A stretch of DNA of 52,975 nt. Source: Brevinematales bacterium (GTDB lineage: Bacteria; Spirochaetota; Brevinematia; Brevinematales; Thermospiraceae). A model generated the notes under the pieces. It ran no database searches. It was not told where the DNA came from and saw only the letters and a list, made by a program, of their open reading frames with translations. The position numbers were made by a program, and so were the translations under genes. The DNA lies in assembly GCA_013177995.1 (NCBI GenBank), contig JABLXN010000017.1:1-52975 (forward strand). The letters are read 5' to 3'. Of this stretch, positions 16,895-27,203 are shown in pieces; within the stretch, counting starts at the first letter, position 1; every line of letters begins with the position of its first letter.

Positions 16895-19123
16895 ATGCGG
16901 GGTACATTGTCTCATGAGGCTTTGAACAAACTTCTTCATTTTGATCACCATGATCCGTTTGAGGTTCTTGGCTTTCACAAGATTCACTGGGGGGAAAAGA
17001 ACATTTCGGTTATTCGGGTACTGAATCCGTCGGCTAAATCCATTCAGGTTGTTGATCTTTCCGCAAAAGGGAAGAAGGAAACGGTGTATGAGATGCAACC
17101 TGTTCATTACAATGGCATGTTTGAATGGGTGTTTGAAGATGGGAGAGATTTTTTCCCCTATCTTTTGCGGATTGAATATCACAATGGGGTAATCCACGAA
17201 ACAGAAGATCCGTATGTGTTTCCTCCTGTGTTGACGGACTTTGATCTCCACCTTTTCAATGAAGGGAATCACCAGCAGATTTATGAAAAGCTGGGGGCTC
17301 ATATTATGGAGGTCAATGGGGTAAAGGGGGTACTGTTTGCTGTATGGGCCCCGAATGCTCGTGCGGTGGCGGTTGTAGGGGATTTTAACGCCTGGGACAA
17401 TCGTCGTCATCAGATGAGGGTGAGAGGAAGCTCGGGAGTATGGGAGATTTTTGTTCCCCGTATTGGAGAAGGGGAGAATTACAAGTTTCAGATAAAGACC
17501 AAACATCATCATATTCTGGATAAATCCGATCCTTATGGATTCTATGCGGAGGTGAGACCAAAAACGGCTTCGCGGGTGTGGGATATCAACAAGTACACCT
17601 GGCATGATGAGGCTTGGCTCAAGAAAAGGGCCCAGTCCCAGAATCTCCATAAACCGATGAGTATTTATGAGGTACACCTTGGCTCCTGGATGCGTGTGCC
17701 TGAAACCAATGGGTTCTTGACCTACAGGGATTTGGCGGTCAAGCTCGCTGAGTATGTGAAAGAGATGGGTTATACCCATGTGGAACTGCTTCCTGTGGCT
17801 GAACACCCCTTTGATGGGTCGTGGGGGTACCAGGTCACAGGATATTACGCTCCAACCAGTCGTTTTGGAACCCCTGAGGATTTTATGTATTTTGTGGACT
17901 ATATGCATCAAAACAATATTGGGGTTATTTTGGATTGGGTGCCTGGGCATTTTCCCAAGGACGCTCATGGGCTTGCTCGATTTGATGGAACGGCTCTTTA
18001 TGAACATGAAGATCCCCGCAAGGGTGAACACATGGATTGGGGGACCTATATCTTTAACTATGGCCGAAATGAGGTGAGAAATTTCTTGATCGCCAATGCT
18101 CTCTTCTGGCTTGAGAAGTATCATATTGACGGGCTCCGGGTAGATGCGGTGGCCTCCATGTTGTATCTTGATTATTCTCGAAAGGAAGGAGAATGGGTAC
18201 CCAATATCTATGGGGGAAGGGAAAACCTTGAGGCCATTGATTTCATGAAACGGATGAACGAACTGGTATTCAGTAAGTTTCCAGGAACAACGACCATTGC
18301 CGAAGAATCAACGGCTTTTGGGGGGGTGTCAAGACCTACCTATGTGGGGGGACTGGGGTTTGAATTCAAGTGGAACATGGGCTGGATGAATGATACCCTT
18401 GTCTATTTTTCCAAGGAACCCATCTATAGAAAGTATCATCAGGGGACGCTTACCTTTTCCATGGTGTATGCGTATAGTGAGAATTTTATTCTCGTCCTTT
18501 CTCACGATGAGGTGGTGCATGGAAAACGTTCGATTTTGAACAAAATGCCTGGGGATGTATGGCAGAAGTTTGCCAATGTGAGGCTTCTTTATACCTATAT
18601 GTGGACACATCCCGGGAAAAAGCTTTTGTTTATGGGACAGGATTTTGGACAGTGGGATGAATGGAGTGAAGCCAAAAGTATCGACTGGCATCTTACTCAG
18701 TATGAACCTCATGCTAAACTTCAGAGATTGGTGAGGGACCTCAATCATCTCTATGTCCAGGAACCGGCCTTGTATGAACTGGATACTGATCCTTATGGTT
18801 TTGAGTGGATTGATTTTTATGATTCTGATAATTCTATTATCAGCTATCTCAGACGGGATAAAAAGGGTGATTTTGTCGTTGTGGTTCTCAATATGACACC
18901 AGTACCTCGTTATCAGTACCGTATTGGAACTATTGCACGTGGTTTTTACAGAGAGATTTTTAATTCAGATTCAGAAATCTATGGAGGTGCCAATATTGGA
19001 AATGCTGGTGGGGTGTGGTCTGATGATATAGCCTGGCAGGGGAAACCCTATTCTCTCTCACTTACCCTTCCTCCTCTGGCAGGAATTATCCTCAAACTCA
19101 AGAAGGAGGATGAGTCTTCATGA
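16895..19123 (+). CDS. glgB: 1,4-alpha-glucan branching enzyme
   Basis: GlgB cuts alpha-1,4 chains and rejoins them as alpha-1,6 branches during glycogen synthesis. At 742 residues it is full length with two N-terminal CBM48-like modules (about residues 1-105 and 110-220; [23 protein letters not shown] is typical), the GH13 barrel with catalytic Asp in [18 protein letters not shown], acid Glu in TIAEESTAF and the transition-state Asp in [10 protein letters not shown], and a C-terminal beta-domain. Its stop overlaps the first cyclase gene by ATGA, placing glycogen branching and cAMP synthesis in one transcript. No other glg gene is present. Confidence 0.97.
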   Translation: MRGTLSHEALNKLLHFDHHDPFEVLGFHKIHWGEKNISVIRVLNPSAKSIQVVDLSAKGKKETVYEMQPVHYNGMFEWVFEDGRDFFPYLLRIEYHNGVIHETEDPYVFPPVLTDFDLHLFNEGNHQQIYEKLGAHIMEVNGVKGVLFAVWAPNARAVAVVGDFNAWDNRRHQMRVRGSSGVWEIFVPRIGEGENYKFQIKTKHHHILDKSDPYGFYAEVRPKTASRVWDINKYTWHDEAWLKKRAQSQNLHKPMSIYEVHLGSWMRVPETNGFLTYRDLAVKLAEYVKEMGYTHVELLPVAEHPFDGSWGYQVTGYYAPTSRFGTPEDFMYFVDYMHQNNIGVILDWVPGHFPKDAHGLARFDGTALYEHEDPRKGEHMDWGTYIFNYGRNEVRNFLIANALFWLEKYHIDGLRVDAVASMLYLDYSRKEGEWVPNIYGGRENLEAIDFMKRMNELVFSKFPGTTTIAEESTAFGGVSRPTYVGGLGFEFKWNMGWMNDTLVYFSKEPIYRKYHQGTLTFSMVYAYSENFILVLSHDEVVHGKRSILNKMPGDVWQKFANVRLLYTYMWTHPGKKLLFMGQDFGQWDEWSEAKSIDWHLTQYEPHAKLQRLVRDLNHLYVQEPALYELDTDPYGFEWIDFYDSDNSIISYLRRDKKGDFVVVVLNMTPVPRYQYRIGTIARGFYREIFNSDSEIYGGANIGNAGGVWSDDIAWQGKPYSLSLTLPPLAGIILKLKKEDESS

Positions 19124-21189
19124 AAAAGTTCAGAAAATTCCTGAAATATGTGGTTGTTTTGGGCTTTGGAACGTTTGTTGTTCTCTTTTCGAGTATTTTG
19201 TACTATGGAGAGGGATCGGGAGGAATCCTGCGGTCGTTTCTCCGTGGATTTGAGGATAGAACCCTTAACTGGCGTTTTCGGGTACGGTACTATCTCGAAT
19301 CCTGGTTTCAGAAGAAGCAGGAACCCTCTCTTTTAGACAGAATAGTGATTGTGGCTATTGATGACAAAGCCATCGCCAAGTTTGGGGGGAGTTTTCCTTT
19401 TGATAGGCAGGTATGGGCGGATTATCTCAATCATTTCGCCCGTTTACCGGAGGAGAAACAACCCGATCTTATCTTTTTTGATATTGTGTTCTCTGATCCT
19501 TCTCGAAACCCTCAAAGTGATACCAATCTTTTTTTGGCGTTTCAAAATTACAAAAAGCCTTTAGCGATAGACTTTATCTTAGAGCTTTCTCAGGCGGCGG
19601 TGAATCTCAGAGCAGAAGACCCTTATTTTCATAAACTTGTGCAAAGGGATGCGATGGAATATAGTCATCCTTCTGTGCAGAGTTTACGACGTTTTGAATA
19701 TGATAGGCCTATTCCTTATGAGGAAGTTTCGCATTACACAAAACAGGTGCTTATTCTTTCTCCTTTGATGGATAGGGTAGAGGCTACCGGAGCGGCTAAT
19801 TTCTTTAGTGATGAAAGTGGGGTTTACCGTTATTTTCCTGGAATGGTGTCTGTGTTCTATAGACAGAAAGGACAGGACATCACCAATGAGGGTATTACCA
19901 ATGTGTACTACTCTTCTATACAGATTGGGATTCTTCTTCAACTTTTGAAGGCAAATCTTTCTCAATTGGTATGGAAGCCAGAGGGGCTTTTGATTACCAA
20001 TGCTGAATACAAAGGAAAAAGAGAGGATTTTTTTGTACCGCATATTCCTGGAAGACGTGGGTATGTGGGAATCAATTATGTGGCTCCTCCTGGGTCTGGT
20101 CGTGTGAGAGTGGTGTCACTTGCGGATATCACCAAGGTAGAACTGCCCAAGGGAGCCATTCTTCTGACAGGTATGTATTCAAAAGGTGGAACACATGATA
20201 TCTGGCGTTCTCCCTTTGGTGAGATGTTTGGGATTGAACATATTGCCTATTCACTTTATACGCTGTATGAAAAGCGCTTTTTGAAGTTTCCTCTTCCCTG
20301 GGTGGAGGTGTTGTACACTTTTCTTTTAGTGATGCTTGTCGCCCTTCTTGCGGTGAGGGGTGGTATGGGCTGGCTCTCTCTTGGAGCTTCGGTGTCTTTT
20401 GTGCCCTTTGTGGTGGGGGTAGCTGGATTTTCCAGGGATTGGCATGTTATTACCTTTGTTCCGTTTCTTGATGCCATTCTTGTCCTGGTTTTTGCCCAGG
20501 TCTATGTTTTGATTACCGAAAGTCGGGAGAAGAGTTTCATTCGCCAAACCTTCTCAAGTTATCTGAATCCAAAGCTCGTTGATCTTCTCATTGAAAATCC
20601 CGATGTCTTGCAGTTGGGTGGAAGTGAAAAGGAGATTACTATCTTTTTCTCTTCTATCAAAAATTTTCACGAGGTAACCGAAGGTTTTACGGCGCGGGAG
20701 ATTGTGGACTTTCTCAATCGATATTTTGGTTTTATGGGGGATATGATTATTGAGGCAAATGGGACACTGGATAAGTATATGGGAGAAATGATCATGGCCT
20801 TCTGGGGTGCTCCTATTGAGGATCCTCAGCATGCCTATTTGGCCTGTAAAACAGCAGTGGAGATGCTGAAGCGGGTGGAACTTTTCAACCAGGAGCAGAA
20901 GAGGCTCGGCTTGAAGCCTGTGGTGGTCAATATTGGGCTGAATACGGGTAGGGCGGTGGTTGGGAATGTGGGTTCGGATAGACAGAAGAATTACACCGCT
21001 ATTGGAGATTCGGTTAACCTGGCTTCTCGTATTAAAGGCCTCAATAAGTTTTATCACACTCAGATTATTATCTCTGAGTTTACCTACGCTCAGGTAAAGG
21101 ATAGGGTGGTGGTTCGTGAACTTGATCTCACACGTGTGAAAGGGAAAAAAGAGCCGGTGAGGGTCTATGAACTGTGGGATATCAAATAA
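19120..21189 (+). CDS. CHASE2 receptor adenylate cyclase, C2-like subunit without metal-binding Asp
   Basis: The 689-residue protein has an N-terminal helix (10-30), an extracytoplasmic CHASE2 sensor (about 40-390; [11 protein letters not shown]...[10 protein letters not shown]), three membrane helices (394-466) and a class III cyclase domain (from 500). In the cyclase domain the two aspartates that hold the catalytic metals are replaced: S512 in FFSSIKNF, where FSDIRGF is usual, and E556 in DKYMGEMIM, where GD is usual. The lysine (K552), the YTxIGD segment, N633 and R637 in VNLASRIKG are kept. Alone it should be weak or inactive; the next gene supplies the missing residues. It overlaps glgB by 4 bp. 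Confidence 0.9.
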   Translation: MKKFRKFLKYVVVLGFGTFVVLFSSILYYGEGSGGILRSFLRGFEDRTLNWRFRVRYYLESWFQKKQEPSLLDRIVIVAIDDKAIAKFGGSFPFDRQVWADYLNHFARLPEEKQPDLIFFDIVFSDPSRNPQSDTNLFLAFQNYKKPLAIDFILELSQAAVNLRAEDPYFHKLVQRDAMEYSHPSVQSLRRFEYDRPIPYEEVSHYTKQVLILSPLMDRVEATGAANFFSDESGVYRYFPGMVSVFYRQKGQDITNEGITNVYYSSIQIGILLQLLKANLSQLVWKPEGLLITNAEYKGKREDFFVPHIPGRRGYVGINYVAPPGSGRVRVVSLADITKVELPKGAILLTGMYSKGGTHDIWRSPFGEMFGIEHIAYSLYTLYEKRFLKFPLPWVEVLYTFLLVMLVALLAVRGGMGWLSLGASVSFVPFVVGVAGFSRDWHVITFVPFLDAILVLVFAQVYVLITESREKSFIRQTFSSYLNPKLVDLLIENPDVLQLGGSEKEITIFFSSIKNFHEVTEGFTAREIVDFLNRYFGFMGDMIIEANGTLDKYMGEMIMAFWGAPIEDPQHAYLACKTAVEMLKRVELFNQEQKRLGLKPVVVNIGLNTGRAVVGNVGSDRQKNYTAIGDSVNLASRIKGLNKFYHTQIIISEFTYAQVKDRVVVRELDLTRVKGKKEPVRVYELWDIK

Positions 21190-21201
21190 AAGGGGTCGTC
21201 T

Positions 21202-23190
21202 ATGAAGAAGCCTGGATCAGCCAAAAAAACAGTTATCCTGACGATTATCAATCTTTTGATCTTGTTCTTCTTCGTGGTTATATATTATCTTCCTGAAGGG
21301 ATCTCCTTCTTTGGATGGAGAGATTTTTTACACCAGATAGAAAGGGTATCCCTCAATCTTCGCTATGCGGCTTTTGCCGCTCGGGGTGGGAGTCTGACGG
21401 GAGAGGGAATGGCCCAGCGGCAATCGGCTCAGTCGGAGTTTTATCGTTATATCTATATTGTTTCTGTTGATGAAGAATCTATCAAGTACTATAAGAGTTA
21501 TCCCCTGCCCGGGGCTGTGTGGGCGTCTGTATTGGAGCATTTTCTTTCGATGGAGCCGTCAAAACGACCGGCAACGCTTTTTTTCAATATTCCTTTCTAT
21601 GGGGTAGCGGAGAAAGAACTTCTGACAAAGCTTGAGGGGTATCCTCTTCCTGTGGGTATGGATTTTCGTCTTGAAGAAAAAGGGGAGCCTTTGGATTATG
21701 AGTCTGATGAAGCCAAAGCTATGCGACCCTTTGAGGTGGCTTTTCCTGATCCTTCCCTTTTGAGTGGGTATGCCTCATATACGACTCCCGCTGTTGAGTA
21801 TCTTCAGCGTGTAGGATATATGGGGTATCTCAATCTTGAAGGGGAAGAGGAAATCATGTATAAGGTGCCCCTCTTTGCTGTGGTTTCTTATAAAAGAAAC
21901 GGGGTTCTGACCAATGTGGTGTATCCCTCGGCGGTATTGATGATGACGCTTATGTATACGGGAGTAAAACTTGAGGATCTTCGTATTATGCCGGAAAAGA
22001 TTGTGCTCCCCAAAGCGAAGCTGAGAGACAAAATTGTGGATATTGTTATTCCCGTGGACAAACACTATCGGATGAGAGTTCATTACAAAAGCCAGGGACA
22101 ATATCAGTACCTGAGAACCATTTCTCTCAAGGATATTTTCAGAGCGGGTATTCCAAAACAGAGTATCCTTCTTTTTGGGGTTCGTTCAGAGGGAACAGCA
22201 GCCAATAAGTTTTCTTCTCCGTTGGGGTCTCTTTTTAGTGTGGATCATTTGGCCTATGGGGTGGGAACGATTCTGAACCGTGAGTTTTTAGCGGATGTGC
22301 CCTGGTGGGGAGAATTGGTTTTTCTTGTTCTCTGGCTTTTTGTTTTGCAGATTCTTCTCTCTCGAGGACTGAAAACCACGATTGTAGCTCTTTTTCTTGC
22401 TCTCTTTATGCCCATTGGGGTAGGGCTTCTCTGTTTCAAGATGGGGTGGGTAGTGGTAACGTTTCTCCCACTTGTTGCCGGAGTGCTGTATCTTGTTTTG
22501 GGAGAAGTGTATATTCTCTTGACTGAAGAAAGGGAGAAACGTCTCATAAAATCCACTTTTTCCCGTTATGTGAGTCCGGATCTCGTGAATATTCTTGTTG
22601 AGGATCCTTCTCTGGTGGAATTAGGGGGAGTAGAGAGAGAAGTGACCATGCTTTTTTCTGATATTCGTGGCTTTACCACACTCTCTGAGGGAATGAAACC
22701 AACAGAGTTGATTGAATTCTTGAATCAGTATCTTTCTCAGATGACGGATATTGTCCTTGAAACAAAAGGGTCCTTGGATAAATATATTGGGGATGCTATC
22801 GTGGCGTTTTGGGGAGCTCCGCTTCCCTTGGAAGATCATGCCTTTCAGGCCTGTCTTGCCTCTGTCCGGATGGTGGAGAAACTCAAGGAGTTCAATGCGA
22901 ATCTTATTCGTGAGGGCAAAGAGCCTATCAATATTGGTATTGGATTAAATACAGGGGTGATTACCATTGGAAATATTGGATCTCAGAAAAAGAAAAACTA
23001 CACGGGTATAGGGGAACCTATGATTCTCACTGAAGAGCTGCAGGATGAAAACAAAACCTATAAAACAAACATCATTATCAGTGAGTTTACCTATCAGAAG
23101 GTGAAGGATAGGGTCATTGTGAGGGAACTCGATTTCTATCCTTACCAGGATGGGCGAATTCGTATCTATGAACTCTTGGGGGTGTTATAA
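21202..23190 (+). CDS. CHASE2 receptor adenylate cyclase, C1-like subunit without the Asn/Arg pair
   Basis: A paralogue of the preceding gene, 12 bp downstream, 662 residues, with the same plan: helix (10-30), CHASE2 region (about 40-365), three helices (370-440) and a class III cyclase domain. Here both metal aspartates are present (D487 in LFSDIRGFT, D531 in DKYIGDAIV), as is K527. The segment that should read GDSVNLASR is GEPMILTEE, so the ribose-orienting Asn is I608 and the transition-state Arg is E612. The losses are the mirror image of those in its neighbour, implying a heterodimer with one working site. The stop abuts the stop of the convergent TPR gene. Confidence 0.9.
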   Translation: MKKPGSAKKTVILTIINLLILFFFVVIYYLPEGISFFGWRDFLHQIERVSLNLRYAAFAARGGSLTGEGMAQRQSAQSEFYRYIYIVSVDEESIKYYKSYPLPGAVWASVLEHFLSMEPSKRPATLFFNIPFYGVAEKELLTKLEGYPLPVGMDFRLEEKGEPLDYESDEAKAMRPFEVAFPDPSLLSGYASYTTPAVEYLQRVGYMGYLNLEGEEEIMYKVPLFAVVSYKRNGVLTNVVYPSAVLMMTLMYTGVKLEDLRIMPEKIVLPKAKLRDKIVDIVIPVDKHYRMRVHYKSQGQYQYLRTISLKDIFRAGIPKQSILLFGVRSEGTAANKFSSPLGSLFSVDHLAYGVGTILNREFLADVPWWGELVFLVLWLFVLQILLSRGLKTTIVALFLALFMPIGVGLLCFKMGWVVVTFLPLVAGVLYLVLGEVYILLTEEREKRLIKSTFSRYVSPDLVNILVEDPSLVELGGVEREVTMLFSDIRGFTTLSEGMKPTELIEFLNQYLSQMTDIVLETKGSLDKYIGDAIVAFWGAPLPLEDHAFQACLASVRMVEKLKEFNANLIREGKEPINIGIGLNTGVITIGNIGSQKKKNYTGIGEPMILTEELQDENKTYKTNIIISEFTYQKVKDRVIVRELDFYPYQDGRIRIYELLGVL

Positions 23191-23949
23191 TCAGGGCCAG
23201 TAGTTTTTTGCCCGCAGGGTAAGAACGGCATTGGAAATATCCTTAAAGGCTCTTTTTTCCTCAAGTTCAAATTGACTATTCCAGGGGATATTGGTAAACG
23301 CTACCAGAGCATTGGTGGCAGCGGTGTACTGTTTATTTCTTGTGAGCATATCCACATAGATGCCTACTACGGTTCTTTCAGCAGGAGTTTTTCGAGAAAG
23401 GACAAGAGCCTTTTCAATGTTCTCAAAGGCTTTTTTCTTGTCTCCGAACCAGGGCCAGCCAGGAACAAGGTCATAGACCAGGGCTCTCATGGCCCAGGGA
23501 ACACCGTCGAAATAGTTGGGCTGAAGTTCAATACACCTATTGAGAGCCTCAAGAACATCATCGGCATAAAAGAGGCTATCAAGTATGCCGTTTTCTTTGG
23601 ACCAGAGGGCATATCCTACCGCTAACCAGTAGTATCCCTCTGCTCCATGAGGGTTGATCTGAGTGGCTAAAAGAGCATAGTCTTTGGCCTTGAGAAAGGC
23701 GGCTTTTCGGCTTTCTTTTGTGGTTTTATAAAACTCTCCCTGGTAATAATAAGCCGCAGCGGTAATCCAGAGGCGCTGGTAATTCGTTTTTCCTGAGGCC
23801 AAGAGCACTTCCTGTTCATGGATATAGTCATTTATCGTTTTGAGGCTGAGACGTTTGGGAAAAACTTCGTCGGGAAAGCCATACACATCTCCCCAGAGTC
23901 GTGTCAAAGAAACAAAGGACAAGAGAAGAGCAAGATGATGATGTTTCAT
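23191..23949 (-). CDS. Exported TPR protein, TatT-like
   Basis: The 252-residue product has a signal peptide (about residues 1-20, no clear lipobox) and helical repeats resembling tetratricopeptides: AFLKAKDYALLATQINPHGAEGYYWLAVGYA, ALNRCIELQPNYFDG and KKAFENIEKALVLS. The layout, including a GYYWLA segment and an ELQP-type helix end followed by PGWPWFGDKKKA, recalls the TatT component of spirochaete TRAP-type transporters, but no TRAP genes lie nearby. It overlaps the CCA enzyme gene by 4 bp and has no gap to the convergent cyclase gene. Confidence 0.65.
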   Translation of the reverse strand: MKHHHLALLLSFVSLTRLWGDVYGFPDEVFPKRLSLKTINDYIHEQEVLLASGKTNYQRLWITAAAYYYQGEFYKTTKESRKAAFLKAKDYALLATQINPHGAEGYYWLAVGYALWSKENGILDSLFYADDVLEALNRCIELQPNYFDGVPWAMRALVYDLVPGWPWFGDKKKAFENIEKALVLSRKTPAERTVVGIYVDMLTRNKQYTAATNALVAFTNIPWNSQFELEEKRAFKDISNAVLTLRAKNYWP

Positions 23950-25430
23950 TCTTCTTCCTCCTGGTGTGCCGATGATTCTTCTGAAAGGGCAAACTGAAGA
24001 AGTTTGCCTTCAAGGTAGTCTTTCGTCAATTCTAAAAGTTTATTCTTCTGATTGTAATCAGGGTGTTCTAACACCACCTCTAAAAGATAGTTCAGGATTT
24101 GACCGATAAGAGGGGATGGTTTGAGGTCAAAGTTTTGCATGATATCATACCCATTGATGTCCAAATCCGTTACTTTGAGAGCACTGTCCTGTTCCAGGAC
24201 ACGCTGGATATGCTTTTTGAAATCTTCGAGAATATCGGCTGTCCTTTGCTTGGTGCCACTGGCAAGTCTATCTGCTTCACGGAGAATAAACAAATCTTCT
24301 AAGAAGGCTGTATCCCCATCAAAGCGACGAAGAAACCTTCTCACCGCTCCATCTGTCCATTCATGGGTGTAATAAAACATATGAAGACGAACTAACTTAC
24401 ATACCCATTCAATTTCCTGATTGCTGGCTTTGAGACGTTTGAGAATTCTTCTGGCGATTCTCTCTCCCATGACTTCATGGTTGTAGAAGACGTTTCCATG
24501 CCCGCCCTGTTCAGCAAACTTTTTTGCTCTTGGTTTGGCAATATCATGAAGAAGGGCGGCAAATCTCACAAGGGGTTTATGGGGAGGAACAAAATCACAG
24601 GCATAGAGATTGTGGTAGTACACATCATACCTGTGAAACTCATTCTGGTCTACCCCAATCCCTTCTAACAGTTCCGGCATAAGGTATTCGAGAAGTCCTG
24701 ATTTTCTCATAGCCTCTATACCAAGAGAGGGTTTTTCTGTTTTCAGAAGTTTCATAAACTCATCATGGAAACGTTCCATGGCCACTTTCTTTATGCTTTC
24801 CATGGACTTGGGGATAGCCGAGAAGGTGGCTTCTTCAATCTCAAATTGAAGCTTGGCACTCAATCGGCAGGCTCTCATCGGGCGAAGGCCATCTTCCAAA
24901 AATCGCACTAAAGGATCCCCCACACACCGGATAAGTCGTCTACGAATATCCTCTTCGCCACCGAAAGGGTCAATGAGTTCTCCTTTGAGCGGGTGATAGG
25001 CCATGGCGTTAATGGTAAAGTCTCTTCTTGCAAGATCTTCATGAAGGGAACGTACAAAAATAACACTCTCTGGTCTGCGTCCGTCTTTGTATTCTTCATC
25101 AATACGATAGGTGGTAATCTCAAAACTTTCTACAGGTTCCCTGATGATAAGCGTTACCGTGCCATGTTTGATGCCTGTAGGAACAATGAAATGCTCTTTG
25201 TTTTCTGGATGCTTGGTATGGGAAAAAAGACGCATAATCTCCTGTGGGGTAGCGCTTGTCGCAAAGTCGAAATCAAAATCTTTCTTGCTTTTCTCATAAC
25301 CACCAGCAAGAAGCATATCTCTCACAGCTCCCCCCACCATACTAATTTCATAGCCAGCTTTTTCTACGGTTTCTATAATCCATCGGATAGAAAGGGGAAT
25401 TTTTTCAAAGAGCCAGAGGGTTCGTTTCAT
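23946..25430 (-). CDS. CCA-adding tRNA nucleotidyltransferase / poly(A) polymerase family with HD domain
   Basis: This 494-residue class II nucleotidyltransferase carries the head-domain motifs YEISMVGGAVRDMLLAG and DFDFDFAT (the two metal-binding aspartates), RRDFTINAMAYHP, EDGLRPMRACR, and a C-terminal HD phosphohydrolase domain with LLHDIAKP and FYNHEVMGE. The HD domain is typical of CCA-adding enzymes that also remove 2',3'-cyclic phosphates; poly(A) polymerase activity cannot be ruled out by sequence. It overlaps both neighbours by 4 bp in the minus-strand operon. Confidence 0.88.
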   Translation of the reverse strand: MKRTLWLFEKIPLSIRWIIETVEKAGYEISMVGGAVRDMLLAGGYEKSKKDFDFDFATSATPQEIMRLFSHTKHPENKEHFIVPTGIKHGTVTLIIREPVESFEITTYRIDEEYKDGRRPESVIFVRSLHEDLARRDFTINAMAYHPLKGELIDPFGGEEDIRRRLIRCVGDPLVRFLEDGLRPMRACRLSAKLQFEIEEATFSAIPKSMESIKKVAMERFHDEFMKLLKTEKPSLGIEAMRKSGLLEYLMPELLEGIGVDQNEFHRYDVYYHNLYACDFVPPHKPLVRFAALLHDIAKPRAKKFAEQGGHGNVFYNHEVMGERIARRILKRLKASNQEIEWVCKLVRLHMFYYTHEWTDGAVRRFLRRFDGDTAFLEDLFILREADRLASGTKQRTADILEDFKKHIQRVLEQDSALKVTDLDINGYDIMQNFDLKPSPLIGQILNYLLEVVLEHPDYNQKNKLLELTKDYLEGKLLQFALSEESSAHQEEEE

Positions 25431-26101
25431 CGTGAGGGTGCTCCTGAGAGGGCTTTTTTGACAAGCGAGGCACTGAATTCATACACCGAAGAAAGCTCTT
25501 CAGAAGAAAGACCTGCTCCTAAACCAACGGCTTTCCAGAGCTCAGGGGTGAGAAAATCCCCAATATCATGGGCGTCTGAATTGATCACAAGGGGAGCCTT
25601 GTATTTTTTGGCAAGATCTACAACTCGACCATTCCCAAGACAGTTTCCTTTTCGATAGCTGATTTCAAGGGCAACCCCTTTCTGTGCTGCAAGTTTCACC
25701 TCTTCTTCTGCAATAAGGCCTGGATGGGCGAGGATATCCACTTCAGCTAAAATAGCGGCACGATTGGTTCCTGGTCTTACGGGTTCCACGATGGTTTCTC
25801 CATGAGCCACAACGAGATGGATGCCTTTTCCACGAGCATAGAGGGTGAGTTCCTTGATATCCTCGGGAAGAACATGAGTCAGTTCAATCCCCGCAAGAAC
25901 GGTTATTTCATTTTGTTTTTCGTTCATGGAACGGGCAAAAGGAACTATTTCTTTGCAGAGGAGTTCAATATTGGTGGCATCCGCATGGTCCGTGATGGCA
26001 ATCACCCCGTATCCTTTGACAATAGCCCGCCGGATGTGCTCGGAGGGAATGAGGGTGCCATCACTCCAGAGAGTATGAGAATGAAGATCAATGACGTTCA
26101 T
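25427..26101 (-). CDS. PHP-domain metal-dependent phosphoesterase
   Basis: The 224-residue protein is a stand-alone PHP domain. All metal-binding motifs are visible in order: VIDLHSHTLWSDG, AITDHADA, VLAGIELTH, LVVAHGE, ILAHPGL and VINSDAHD. Relatives include histidinol phosphatases and nucleases or phosphatases of the YcdX type; the substrate cannot be assigned. It overlaps aroB by 14 bp and the CCA gene by 4 bp, so it is certainly co-transcribed. Confidence 0.85.
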   Translation of the reverse strand: MNVIDLHSHTLWSDGTLIPSEHIRRAIVKGYGVIAITDHADATNIELLCKEIVPFARSMNEKQNEITVLAGIELTHVLPEDIKELTLYARGKGIHLVVAHGETIVEPVRPGTNRAAILAEVDILAHPGLIAEEEVKLAAQKGVALEISYRKGNCLGNGRVVDLAKKYKAPLVINSDAHDIGDFLTPELWKAVGLGAGLSSEELSSVYEFSASLVKKALSGAPSR

Positions 26102-27203
26102 GCCTATCCTCCGCTATGTTCTGAAGAAAATTAAACGCTTCCTTGAGAGAAACTTCGTCAAAAGGATGACTATAACGTCCCTGAAAAGGCTTTACCCGGC
26201 CAATTTTGTCAATAAGAACGACATACACAGTATGGCGTTGATTTTTTTTGTCGTGAAGAAGGGGAAGACGGACATCCTCCCAGGAAAGTTTGCTGATTAT
26301 TTCTGGAGAAACAAGAAGCCCTTTGTGTTGAAAATCCCGGATAAGACGCTGAAGCTCGTCCTCAGAAAGAAGCTTTTTTTTCATGGAAAGAAAAGCTTCT
26401 CCTATAATACCCCAGGCGACAGCAAAACCATGAAGAAGAGAATACCCCGCGGCATGTTCAAGCGCATGTCCTAAAGTATGACCGAAGTTGAGGATTTGCC
26501 TGAGATTTTGTTCTTTGGGGTCTTTTTGCACAATCCTTGCCTTGATCTCACAGCTTCTCAAAAGAAGAGATGGCCACTCTTCCTCAGAAAAAGGTCTCAT
26601 CAGTCTTTCATAATAGGTCCCATCGATGATAAGGGCGTGTTTGACCATTTCTACAAAACCATTTTTTCTCTGTTCTTCAGGCAACGTCTGAAGAAACAGG
26701 GTATCAGCAATAACAAGCGAAGGAAAGTGAAAACTCCCCACTAAATTCTTTCCATAAGGGGTATCCACCCCTGTTTTTCCCCCTAGAGAACTATCGACAA
26801 TGGAAAGCACCGTTGTAGGTATCTGCACGTAGGGAATACCTCGCATGTAGATGGAAGCGATAAAACCGCAGAGATCTCCGACCACACCGCCTCCTATAGC
26901 CACGAGGAGGCTTTTCCTATCATACCCTTTTGAGGTGAGTGTGCCAGTGATTTCAATGACCTTATTGATGTTTTTTGAGCTTTCTCCAGAAGGAATGAGA
27001 AGAATATCAGAAGACCCAAAGCTCTCTATTTCTTTGTTCCATGCAGCAAATACCTTCTCATCAACAAGAAATCCCACCTTTGAGAACGTTTTTTTTTCTA
27101 AGAAAGCGCGGAGATGCTTTTGCCAGTGATTTTTTCCAAAGATGACAGGATAGGTGAACACTCCTGAGGAGGGAACTTTCACACGAAGGTTAATTTCTTT
27201 CAT
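26088..27203 (-). CDS. aroB: 3-dehydroquinate synthase
   Basis: AroB converts DAHP to 3-dehydroquinate, the second step of the shikimate pathway. The 371-residue enzyme shows the NAD-binding stretch VAIGGGVVGDLCGFIASIY, the substrate loop VDSSLGGKTGVD...KNLVGSF, and the zinc ligands in FVEMVKHALI (Glu), LNFGHTLGHALEH (His) and LLHGFAVAWG (His). It overlaps skp and the PHP gene by 14 bp each. No other aro gene is present here. Confidence 0.96.
   Translation of the reverse strand: MKEINLRVKVPSSGVFTYPVIFGKNHWQKHLRAFLEKKTFSKVGFLVDEKVFAAWNKEIESFGSSDILLIPSGESSKNINKVIEITGTLTSKGYDRKSLLVAIGGGVVGDLCGFIASIYMRGIPYVQIPTTVLSIVDSSLGGKTGVDTPYGKNLVGSFHFPSLVIADTLFLQTLPEEQRKNGFVEMVKHALIIDGTYYERLMRPFSEEEWPSLLLRSCEIKARIVQKDPKEQNLRQILNFGHTLGHALEHAAGYSLLHGFAVAWGIIGEAFLSMKKKLLSEDELQRLIRDFQHKGLLVSPEIISKLSWEDVRLPLLHDKKNQRHTVYVVLIDKIGRVKPFQGRYSHPFDEVSLKEAFNFLQNIAEDRHERH

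Noticed and set aside
16826-18124. Open minus-strand frame of 432 codons opposite glgB
   Set aside because: It lies entirely within or across a clear glgB gene and promoter, has a composition typical of an antisense shadow, no ribosome site and no recognisable motifs.
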